Below, piece by piece: positions 38,874 to 47,111 of a stretch of 64,000 nt of DNA. The stretch lies in assembly GCA_025201845.1 (NCBI GenBank), contig MU603937.1, forward strand, positions 54,854-118,853. Direction: 5' to 3'. Under the pieces are notes generated by a model. It was not told the origin of the DNA. It saw only the letters and a program-made list of their open reading frames with translations, and did no database searches. Each line of letters opens with the position of its first letter. Position 1 is the first letter of the stretch. The stretch comes from Martensiomyces pterosporus (Eukaryota > Kickxellomycota > Kickxellomycetes > Kickxellales > Kickxellaceae). A program made the position numbers and the translations under genes.

Positions 38874-41246
38874 CTACATGGCGACCTGGGACGCATCCAG
38901 TCCAAGTGCATTGAGGAACAAGTTGACGTTTGCAGTCAGCGCAGACGCCACGTCCATCGGCAGCCGGCCGCTGTTGGCGAGCTGCACCTTCTCCAGCACC
39001 TTCTCCCTGACCTCCGCCACCAGCGTGTGCTGCTGCTCGACCGACGCACTGACCGCCAGAGTGGCCAGGAACTGCCACGCATGGATGTCCTCCATCGGGT
39101 TGGGCTGCTGGCCCAGTGCAGGAGACGGCGGGAAGATCGACAGGAAGCTTCCGCGCAGGGAGTTGAACAAGTGGTTGTACAGCTCCGACGCCTGGTATAT
39201 CTCCTGTTTGTCCACCGGCCCCGCGGCGTTGAATGGATGCGCACCAGCCTGCTTCAGGACCTCAGTGCGCCCAAGGAACATTGACAAAAAGGCGAGTGCC
39301 GGCCGAGTGCGGGCCACCCAGGCGATGTTGTTCCGCTCCATAAACAGGGCAAACAGCCCGTTGACGATCTGCAGCGAGGTCTCTGCAAGGAACGCCAGTG
39401 CAGGCGGCATGACCGCGTGCAGGAACAGGTCCGTCTCCTCGCGCTGCCTGGCACCCACCTGCGACCCCGTGCCATAGCCGGAGCTTCCAAATCGGCACAC
39501 ATCCAGGCTCTCAAAGTTAGCAATGATAGTCGTGGTCAGCGCCAGGACCTGATCGATAGTCAGATGGTGGATGAGTCTGGGTATGATCCGCTTGCCCTTC
39601 GCAAACGATAGGAACCGGACAAGCGGGTGCGGGTACGTGTTTGAAATGGGCTGCGACGCATCGAGCTCGTTCCACGCCGTGTCCTTCGCCTCGTTGTACG
39701 CCGCAATCCAGTTCTGCACCGACGGGTGATCGGGGTTCGGGGGCAGACGCACCTGCTCGCGGATCAGCTGCTCGAGCCGCAGAACGGCGCCGTAGACGTT
39801 TTCAATCGACCGCAGTGTCTTCCGCCGCTCAGCAGCCGGGTTGCGCGTATCTCCGAGGCCCGCAAAGATGCCGCCAAGGTCGTTAGGGCTTGGCGAGTGC
39901 AGTTTCGTGTCGCCGCCAAGAACGCCCAGGCCAGATCCATGTGAGATGCTGCCGGCGTGGCCGCGCTGGACTTGGATAACCTGTTTAGGGTTGCGAGCTG
40001 AATTGACCGAGATCTTTCCTAGTGCGCCTTCAGGGGCGACATGGGATGCCTTGGGGCGTCGCCGTGCCTCGTTGACAATGCGCTGCACTTGCTGCTGCAT
40101 ACGCGCCATGGAGCTCTGCGTGTTGCTGCGACGGTTGCGGGTGAGATGATGTTGGTGCTGGTGATGAATGTTGACTCCGCTGCTTCCAGGGTTGGCACCA
40201 GCGTTGCCTCCGGCTGCACCCTGCTGCTGGTCCTGCCTATCGCCGAACCCATGGTCTGGACTGGCTGCGTCAGGCTGGCGGGCACCAGTGCTACCCTGGG
40301 TGGGGCTCTGCATGTCGCCCTGGCCTTCATACTGCACATGCTGTCCAGTAGGCGTTCCAGCCGGAGCAGGGGTGCTTGCAGAGGTAGGAGTAGCAGCAGC
40401 CGATGTGTTAGACGGGGGCTGCGACTGCTGCTGCTGGCGCTGAGGCTGGGACGACGAGGGGCGCGAGGGTGGGTTAGGCTGGGGCGCCAAGCTCTGCGAA
40501 GCACCAGAGGCCGCCGGGTTGAACATGGCTCCACGGGAAAGCTGGTACATGTGGCAGTAGAAGTCATCAGCCGCCGGATCGTCCGTCAGCAGCTGTGAGA
40601 TTTGGATGCGAATAATATAGTCCTTGTCGTGCCGCGACATCATATTGTTATACCTCTCCAGCTCCGCCTGCCTCCTCTCCCGCTCCTCTCTGCGCCTGGC
40701 AATAACCTCGGGGTCGGCAGTGGCCTTCCTGCTAACCACGCTTGCCTGTGCTGCTACCCTGTGCTGATGTCCAGCAATAGGCGTGGCACGCTGCTGCTGC
40801 TGCTGCTGGATCATTTTTGCTTCAAGCTCAGCCAGCGTCAAGCCCCTACGAGGCTCCCCTGCTGCCGCAGCAGCACTGGCGGCAGCGGGTGGGGGAATGC
40901 TTGGCGCCTGCTGGAAATTCACGCCCATGTTCTGGAGCATCTGCGAAAAATGCGCGCCTCCGCCTTGCTGCTGCTGGGGCGGCGCAGGGACCTTGTTGCG
41001 GTTTTCCATCGTGCTTTTGTAAAAGTCGAATTCCTTGCCGGCAATCTCGCTAACGTCGGCGTCGAACGTCTGGTCGTTGAAGGTGTCCAGGTCCTCGTCC
41101 AGCTTGTCGCCGAGATTGTCGTTGAGGGCCAGCGACTCGAGCTTTGCATCTAGATCGCCGGCGTTGCCTGAGAGAAATGCTGCTCTTTCGCGGGCGATTG
41201 GGTCGTCGGGAAGACCGAACCCATCGCCAAAGAACGAGCCAGACAT
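38874..41246 (-). CDS. PAT1: Pat1, deadenylation-dependent decapping factor
   Basis: A 790-residue Pat1 protein linking deadenylated mRNA, the Lsm1-7 ring, Dhh1 and the Dcp2 decapping enzyme in P-bodies. The start MSGSFFGDGFGLPDD and acidic segment (FNDQTFDADVSEIAGKEFDF) correspond to the Pat1 N terminus that binds Dhh1. A Pro/Gln-rich stretch follows. Then comes the conserved RHDKDYIIRIQISQLLTDDP and DDFYCHMYQLSRGA (about residues 208-245), a low-complexity Gln/Pro linker, and the helical C-terminal domain from about 440 (ENVYGAVLRLEQLIREQ, FLSFAKGKRIIPRLIHHL) that contacts Lsm1-7. The frame extends 81 codons upstream, but family similarity begins at the ATG at 41246. Single exon. Confidence 0.94.
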   Translation of the reverse strand: MSGSFFGDGFGLPDDPIARERAAFLSGNAGDLDAKLESLALNDNLGDKLDEDLDTFNDQTFDADVSEIAGKEFDFYKSTMENRNKVPAPPQQQQGGGAHFSQMLQNMGVNFQQAPSIPPPAAASAAAAAGEPRRGLTLAELEAKMIQQQQQQRATPIAGHQHRVAAQASVVSRKATADPEVIARRREERERRQAELERYNNMMSRHDKDYIIRIQISQLLTDDPAADDFYCHMYQLSRGAMFNPAASGASQSLAPQPNPPSRPSSSQPQRQQQQSQPPSNTSAAATPTSASTPAPAGTPTGQHVQYEGQGDMQSPTQGSTGARQPDAASPDHGFGDRQDQQQGAAGGNAGANPGSSGVNIHHQHQHHLTRNRRSNTQSSMARMQQQVQRIVNEARRRPKASHVAPEGALGKISVNSARNPKQVIQVQRGHAGSISHGSGLGVLGGDTKLHSPSPNDLGGIFAGLGDTRNPAAERRKTLRSIENVYGAVLRLEQLIREQVRLPPNPDHPSVQNWIAAYNEAKDTAWNELDASQPISNTYPHPLVRFLSFAKGKRIIPRLIHHLTIDQVLALTTTIIANFESLDVCRFGSSGYGTGSQVGARQREETDLFLHAVMPPALAFLAETSLQIVNGLFALFMERNNIAWVARTRPALAFLSMFLGRTEVLKQAGAHPFNAAGPVDKQEIYQASELYNHLFNSLRGSFLSIFPPSPALGQQPNPMEDIHAWQFLATLAVSASVEQQHTLVAEVREKVLEKVQLANSGRLPMDVASALTANVNLFLNALGLDASQVAM

Positions 41247-41553
41247 GATTCCTGTACTGTGCCTTTCACTCGCCGAAGCTCTCCGTGTGTTTGTGCAAAG
41301 CGAACAAAGAAAAGAAGCTGAAGAAAAAGCGCTTGGAGCGAAAGGGCTGCTAATAAGAGCACGTATAAAGTGGCAGTCGGCAAGGGAAAAAAAAATGCAA
41401 GCAGTGGTTGGTGCGTTTTGTTGGGATCGGCTCTGAGTAACGTTTTCCTCTGCCCCCACTCCTCTGCGCAAGGCAAGCGGTGCGTTCAATGCTGTTTATA
41501 ATACACGCTGTAGAAAGACTGAAGTGCACGGGCCGTGCCAGTCCGCCGAGTGC
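41247..41553. other. intergenic, PAT1 promoter
   Basis: 307 bp between MED10 stop and PAT1 start, both minus strand. No distinct element seen. Confidence 0.5.
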
Positions 41554-42078
41554 CTACGAGCCACCTCCCTTGTTGCCAAGCTTCTCGCTGGCTTCTTCAG
41601 GGAAGAACTCCTTGATTTTCGCCTCAAACTCGTCCTTGAAGCTGCTCAGTGCCGAGATCTTGCCGTTAGTGAACTGGTTCTCCGCGGCCACGCGCTCGGT
41701 AAAGTTCCTCGTAAACTCGTCCGGGTTACGCCCGTCCTCGATGAAGCTCAGCACCTCGAGCGGGATGTTGATGTCCAACCCGTCCTTCATCGAGTGCATG
41801 TCCGAGTACGCACGCACCAGGTTCTCCACACGCCGCTGCAGTACGTGCTCGTCCGCCGACTCGTAGTTGTTCACTGTCACGCTGATTTGCGAGAGCGTCT
41901 CGAGCGCCTCCCTTATCTTGCGCTCCATTGCCTCGCGACCGGCGTCGCGGGGCTGGCTGGCTGCTGGTGGTGCTGTGCGGGTGGGCTGCATTGCGGGTAT
42001 AGCGTCTGAAGAGCGCGCGTGCATGGGTGCCGCCTGCTCCGCGGTATTTCGGGGCAAAGGTCTAAAGCACGGCAGCAT
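41554..42078 (-). CDS. MED10: Mediator complex subunit 10
   Basis: A 174-residue Med10 (yeast Nut2) subunit of the Mediator middle module, relaying activator signals to RNA polymerase II. The family core starts at MERKIREALETLSQISVTVN (about residue 51). It continues with a helical segment and the diagnostic INIPLEVLSFIEDGRNPDEF followed by NFTERVAAENQFTNGKI. The first 50 residues are Ala/Pro-rich and not conserved; internal ATGs there make the exact start uncertain. Single exon. It is divergent from RPB6 across 268 bp. Confidence 0.94.
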   Translation of the reverse strand: MLPCFRPLPRNTAEQAAPMHARSSDAIPAMQPTRTAPPAASQPRDAGREAMERKIREALETLSQISVTVNNYESADEHVLQRRVENLVRAYSDMHSMKDGLDINIPLEVLSFIEDGRNPDEFTRNFTERVAAENQFTNGKISALSSFKDEFEAKIKEFFPEEASEKLGNKGGGS

Positions 42079-42346
42079 GCGCAGGCATGTATGGGCTGCG
42101 CGAACCGAACTGCACGGCTCGGCTTCGAAAATACATGGCGCCTGTGGTTGAGGCGCTCCAAGGCTTTTTTTTTTCGTTCACGCTGCCTTGGCGAAATTTG
42201 TGCAGTTCTCGAAGCGGCTGCTTTTTTTTCTTACAGCGCTTTCGATTTGTGTCCTGCTATTTGACTTTTGCTACAAGGGGATCCGCATTGGTGTAGTTGC
42301 ACTTTTTCAAGCACCGGGGAAACAAAAAACACAGAAACAGCCGAAA
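42079..42346. promoter_or_regulatory. short divergent promoter, MED10 / RPB6
   Basis: 268 bp separating the starts of two RNA polymerase II machinery genes, so some promoter elements must lie close together or be shared. T runs at 42165-42174 and 42222-42229. No clear TATA box. Confidence 0.5.
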
Positions 42347-42977
42347 ATGTCTGACCACGAGGAAGAGTAGGTTGAGCATTGCAGAGGCAGTACGCGCTTT
42401 CCCTTTTGCCTGGCCGATTGGGAGAGGACACCACGGCTCCACACATGGAAAGCACTGCATGGCCTGCGTTTCTAACGACTGCTCCACACCGCGTGCACCG
42501 TCTCTTCTTGCTGTAGGTTCTACGATAACAACGACGTAAGTTGGCCAGCACACGCGCAGTCGCTCCAACCTAGCGGACATCCCGCGACAGCAGCGAGAGT
42601 GTGGAGGCAGCACCTACTAACAGGCATTCATTTCTGCGCTTTTGTAGTATAACGACGATGAGCCCGACATGGAGACCCAGCAGCAGGATGAGACGACGGA
42701 GATCTTCCTTCCCGAGGACAACGTCGAGCCCACTCCGGCCAGCGAGCGCATAACCACCCCATACATGACAAAGTACGAGCGCGCGCGCATCCTCGGTGCC
42801 CGTGCCCTGCAGATCAGCATGAACGCGCCAGTCATGGTCGAGCTTGACGGCGAGAGCGACCCGTACGAAATTGCGCTCAAGGAGCTGCGCGAGAAGAAGA
42901 TCCCCTTCGTCATCCGGCGGTACCTTCCCGATTCCAGCTACGAGGACTGGCGCGTCCAGGAGCTCATTGCTGACTAG
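42347..42977 (+). CDS. RPB6: RNA polymerase I/II/III shared subunit Rpb6, three exons with 19-nt exon
   Basis: A 122-residue common polymerase subunit of the omega fold. Exons are 42347-42366 (20 nt), 42517-42535 (19 nt) and 42648-42977. Donors are GTAGGT and GTAAGT, acceptors CTGTAG and TTTGTAG, and a CTAAC branch-site match lies before the last exon. The assembled N terminus reads MSDHEEEFYDNNDYNDDEPD, the acidic start typical of Rpb6. The last exon has [20 protein letters not shown], then [20 protein letters not shown] and [17 protein letters not shown], the conserved core that packs on Rpb1. The exon assignment is strongly constrained because phase and family sequence agree across both joins. 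Confidence 0.96.
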
Positions 42978-43393
42978 AGTAGCACGTCTGTGGTGCTTTT
43001 TGGATCGGCCAGCCGATCTCTCTTTCACTCTTTTCTCGCTCTGTTCAACACGACTTGCTACAGCACAGGGAGGCACTTGTGCTGTGCCCATCACTGCCAT
43101 AGAACAGCATCCCAGAACACTACGTGTCGTGCCTTTGGTTTCCAGCTAAGCGTCCACTGGCGCTAGAGGGAATGTCGGGGTTTGGGGGGGGGGGGGAAAT
43201 GGAGCGGTGTAGAGCTGCATACACATGGCAAGCGCTGGGCAGGGAGATGGTGTATTGAAAAATGGCCGACTGCTCAAGTTGCTCAAAGAAAGAACAAGCT
43301 ACAAAAGGTCCTTGACGCGGAGATGGCCGAGTGTCAACAAAAAATTTCCACCGTGAAAATAGGAGGCAGGGCTCTTGCTAAAGAGCTAGCTTC
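42978..43393. other. convergent 3' region with 13-G run
   Basis: 416 bp between RPB6 (+) and RPS21 (-) 3' ends. Contains G4-TTT-G13 at 43177-43196. No gene recognised. Confidence 0.7.
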
Positions 43394-44170
43394 TTACTTC
43401 TGGTAGCTCCAGACGTTCTTCAGGTAACCGTCGTTGGTGGCAAGGCGGTTGATGGAGTCGTCAGACTCGCCACGGGCACGGACGAAGCCGCTGATGGCGT
43501 AGGCCTTGTTGGTGCCAGTGAGGCGGCCGCTCTCGTCGACATCAGCAATGTTGATCTGGACGGAGGCGTGGTCCTTGGCGCCGATAAGGCGGTTGGTGGC
43601 AGAGCTAACCAGTTCAAAAAAACACCGGGCGCACGTTACATGTTGTGGATCCCCCATCAGATGGCCGGTTCGTTTTGGCGGTGTCAAAATTTTCGATCCA
43701 TGTTTACGTGCGTCGTTGCCATGGTTGGGTTTTGCAGGTAAACGCCAGCCAATTTCACACAGCGCACACAAGCGTTGTTGAAAGGAAAGTGCACCGCCGG
43801 GTTTGAGCATCAACAGCCGCGTCGCCAGTCCAGCACACACCGCCCAATAGCGAAAGCATTTCGCGCCCGAAAAAAAACCAGAAGGAGGAATATGCAAAGG
43901 GTAGAAAAGTCAAGCATCACTGAGATTAGCGCATGCAATCGTCCCAATTCGAAGCACAGCACAAAGCACCAAACACGAAACACGAGGCTGCTGTTTCCAG
44001 GCAGAAAGGCGACGAGCACAGACCCATGAGGCGTCGCGCTGTTGCCTCGGGTCCTGCTGTGGTCTCCTCGCAGCTCTCGCCAAGCGCAATCAGGAGGGCA
44101 GGGGCTGCTCTGATGCTTACCACTTGCGGGGGACGTAGAGGTCAACGAGAACACCCTGGTCGTTTTCCAT
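43394..44170 (-). CDS. RPS21: 40S ribosomal protein S21 (eS21), two exons
   Basis: An 86-residue cytosolic small-subunit ribosomal protein. Exon 1 (44121-44170) encodes [16 protein letters not shown] plus two bases of Cys. Exon 2 (43394-43604) completes it: [20 protein letters not shown], then [20 protein letters not shown], then [18 protein letters not shown]. The splice uses a GTAAGC donor and a GGTTAG acceptor in phase 2 and restores the universal V-P-R-K-C-S-A-x-N-R segment. The 516-nt intron is the longest in the window. I looked for a box C/D snoRNA in it and found no C and D boxes at proper spacing. Confidence 0.96.
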
Positions 44171-45181
44171 TTTTCAAATAGTTCTTCGAGTCTGTAATTT
44201 AAGTAGACAAGCGGAGGGAAAGGAGGAAAACCAGCACACTTGCTACACGCTTTCCTCTCTACTACCAGGCGCGCCCCTTCACCCCAGCGCCTCCTTGCAA
44301 AAGCCTGGCTGCTCCCGGCTGCTCCCCGGCATTTTCCTGCTCTCTTAGCCAAAGCGCGCCGCAACAAGGCTTTTGCGGGTGGCAGTGAGGGGCAGGGCGC
44401 AAAAAAATTTGGATTACCGATCACGCCCGCAGATCACTAGAAACACACGTGACACTCATGAAAACTGTAGGGCGGCTGATCGGAGCCAGATCGCGCAATC
44501 AGGATCGCCTGATTTGCATGACCGGGCGCCGGGGAGCAGCATGCGGCAGCCTTGCATCAAAACTGGCTGGCTGGCCCAGCTTGAGGACGATGGACGCAGA
44601 CGTAGCGCCTGCTGATTGGGAGGAGGTCACTGCGACGCTGCTCTCCAGACACCGCAGGGCGGCTTGCGGCCAATCACACCCTGCTACATCAGCAAGGGGA
44701 GGAGGCAAATCATGGGCTGTGCGGCACGCTTTGCCGAACGTTCCTCCTTTATGAGTTGCGTAGCTGTGCGGATGGTCTGCTAGTCTGCTCTATGGGAAGC
44801 GTGACGAAGCACGCAATTAGACTGCCCAGAGAGCAGAGCAGCAGCTGGCTGTGCTCCAGCATAGCCGGGGTGGCTGGGCCGGCTCCGCCAGCGCTTGCTG
44901 TATTTAAGACATCCTGGCGTCCTGGCGGCGGGAGCAGGCCACGACAGATTTGGCATGCTACTTGAACCCTCCCCTTTGGCCTTTGTATAGTAAACCACCC
45001 TTCGCTGCCTCCTACCGCGCTCCTCCTTTCTCTTCTCTACCTGCTTTGGCTTTCCACTCTTTTGCTCTTTGTCGGCTCTTGCAACAACATACGGCTTTCC
45101 CATCCGTAAACCCGCTTCAGCAGCACCCCGCCTCTGGTTCTATCCCTCTGCACTGTCTTTCTTTTCTTTCACACCTCCAAC
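44171..45181. other. divergent promoter region, RPS21 / calreticulin
   Basis: 1.01 kb. CACGTG at 44446-44451 within CACACGTGAC, the same 10-mer as upstream of MYG1. C/T-rich leader before the calreticulin ATG. No gene recognised. Confidence 0.5.
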
Positions 45182-46786
45182 ATGCGCTGCTCCTTCGCAC
45201 TGACAGCACTCGCTGCCATGGCCAGCTCGGCCCTTGGCCGCGTCTACTTTGAGGAGACCTTCTCCACCCCCGAGAGCCTCAGCAAGTTCAAGGCATCCTC
45301 GGCCCGCGACGATCTCGGAGCCATCAAGCTCTCCCACGGCAAGTGGTACAGCGACGAGGATAAGAGCGTCGGTCTGCAGCTTTCCGAGGATGCGCGGTTC
45401 TACGCCTACAGCTCCAAGCTGAAGCGCCCGTTCAACACCAAGGGCAAGGACTTGGTCGTGCAGTTCACCGTCAAATACGAGCAGGACATCGACTGCGGTG
45501 GCGCGTATCTGAAGCTTCTGCCGCCCACCGTCAATCCCGCCAAGTTCGATGGCGACTCTGCATACGAGGTCATGTTCGGTCCCGACATCTGCGGCTCGGC
45601 CAACCGCCGCGTGCACGCCATTATCAACTACAACAGCACCAACAACCAGATTGACAAGGTCATCCAGCCCCGCGGCGACCAGCTCACCCACCAGTACACC
45701 CTCTGGGTCAAGCACGACAAGACCTTTGAGATCCGCATCGACAACAAGGTCCAGGAGGAGGGCAAGATCGAGGACTTTTGGAAGGTCCTCCCCGAGAAGC
45801 AGATCTCCGACCCTGATGCCAAGAAGCCCGAGGACTGGGTCGACGGCCCTGTCATGATCGACGACCCCGAGGACGAGAAGCCCGAGGACTGGGTTGACGG
45901 CCCCGCCACCATCTCCGACCCCGAGGCCAAGAAGCCCGAGGACTGGGACGACGATATGGACGGCGACTGGGAGGCACCCGTGATCCCCAACCCCGAGTAC
46001 AAGGGCGAGTGGAAGCCCCGCCAGATCAAGAACCCCGAGTACAAGGGCGAGTGGTCTGCCCCTCTCATCGATAACCCCGACTACGAGGAGGACGAGGACC
46101 TTGCTGTTTTCAACATCGGCTACGTCGGCCTTGATGTCTGGACTGTCAAGTCTGGCACCATCTTCAACAACATCTTGATCACCGACGACATCGACTACGC
46201 CTCCCAGTTCGGAAACTCCACCTGGGCTGATTACGTCGAGGCTGAGATTGCCGCCAAGAAGGTTGTCGATGAGGCTGAGGCTAAGAAGGCTGAGGAGGAG
46301 CTCAAGGCTAAGCAGGAGAAGGAGGCTGCCGAGGTCAAGGAGAAGGAGGAGGCTGAGGCCAAGGAGAAGGAAGAGTCTGATGCCGATGCTGATGCCGATG
46401 CTGATGCCGATGCCGATGCCGATGTCGATGAGCTTGATGAGGACGAGGATGCCGCTGAGAAGGTTGCCGCTGAGAAGAAGGCTGCTGAGAAGAAGGCTGC
46501 TGAGAAGAAGGCTGCCGACAAGAAGGCTGCTGACAAGAAGGCTGCCGACAAGAAGGCTGCTGACAAGAAGGCTGCTGACAAGAAGGCTGCTGACAAGAAG
46601 GCTGCTGAGAAGAGGGCTGCTGAGAAGAAGGCCGCAAAGAAGGCCGCTGCTAAGAAGGCTGCCGACGAGGCTAAGAAGGCCGCTGAGGAGGCTAAGAAGG
46701 CTGCTGATGAGGCTGCTGCCGCCGCCGCTGCCGCTGCCGCAGAGGCTGAGGATGACGACGACGACGTTGCTCACGACGAGCTCTAA
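45182..46786 (+). CDS. calreticulin with HDEL and unusual Lys-Ala repeat tail
   Basis: A 534-residue ER lectin chaperone. A signal peptide (~19 residues) precedes RVYFEETFSTPESLSKFKAS. The lectin domain carries DIDCGGAYLKLLP and YEVMFGPDICG, with the paired cysteines seen in the family. The P-domain (about residues 208-285) has type-1 repeats (SDPDAKKPEDWVDG and two variants) and type-2 repeats (NPEYKGEWKPRQIKNPEYKG). No transmembrane helix follows, so this is calreticulin and not calnexin. Normally the C-domain is a long acidic Ca2+-binding stretch. Here a (DA)n acidic run (~400-415) is followed by about twelve E/D-K-K-A-A repeats (~425-490), Ala-rich helix and a short acidic end with HDEL. 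Single exon, ~120 residues longer than usual calreticulins. Confidence 0.95.
   Translation: MRCSFALTALAAMASSALGRVYFEETFSTPESLSKFKASSARDDLGAIKLSHGKWYSDEDKSVGLQLSEDARFYAYSSKLKRPFNTKGKDLVVQFTVKYEQDIDCGGAYLKLLPPTVNPAKFDGDSAYEVMFGPDICGSANRRVHAIINYNSTNNQIDKVIQPRGDQLTHQYTLWVKHDKTFEIRIDNKVQEEGKIEDFWKVLPEKQISDPDAKKPEDWVDGPVMIDDPEDEKPEDWVDGPATISDPEAKKPEDWDDDMDGDWEAPVIPNPEYKGEWKPRQIKNPEYKGEWSAPLIDNPDYEEDEDLAVFNIGYVGLDVWTVKSGTIFNNILITDDIDYASQFGNSTWADYVEAEIAAKKVVDEAEAKKAEEELKAKQEKEAAEVKEKEEAEAKEKEESDADADADADADADADVDELDEDEDAAEKVAAEKKAAEKKAAEKKAADKKAADKKAADKKAADKKAADKKAADKKAAEKRAAEKKAAKKAAAKKAADEAKKAAEEAKKAADEAAAAAAAAAAEAEDDDDDVAHDEL
46456..46650 (+). repeat. 15-bp coding tandem repeat in calreticulin
   Basis: About twelve imperfect copies of GAcAAGAAGGCTGCt, mostly differing by third positions and D/E exchanges, encoding (E/D)KKAA. 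Boundaries approximate. Confidence 0.9.
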
Positions 46787-47111
46787 GCTTCCCTGGCCCC
46801 ATGCCTCTTTTCAATCAAACCTTTTTAGCAGAGCCCCATGTGCTTCCATGAGCTCTACCAAAAGCACCAACTTCAAACTTCTGTTCTCTTTCCCATCTTA
46901 ATTACAACACGTGATCCAGCAACACCACATCTGTGGAGTGTATTTGTGTTTGCGTGGGGCAGCGAGGGGCGCTGAAAGGCAACAGCTATCGACGAGTGTC
47001 TCTTGTTCTGATTTGCGCCGCTTCTCCTTTCTGCTTGCTATTTTTTTTTTGTTTGTGCCAGCTGTACTATATACGTCTTGCGCTTTTTTTGTTGGGTTGC
47101 AATAATTTACA
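46787..47111. other. intergenic
   Basis: 325 bp. CACGTG at about 46909, a T run at 47041-47050. No gene recognised. Confidence 0.5.

Noticed and set aside
43605..44120. Possible intronic box C/D snoRNA in RPS21
   Set aside because: A GTGATGC-like sequence exists, but no D box with terminal stem at usual spacing.
45140..46774. 544-codon frame antisense to calreticulin, rich in Leu/Ser/Gly/Val
   Set aside because: It mirrors the repeats and GC-biased codons of the sense gene and has no domain; the sense strand is clearly calreticulin.
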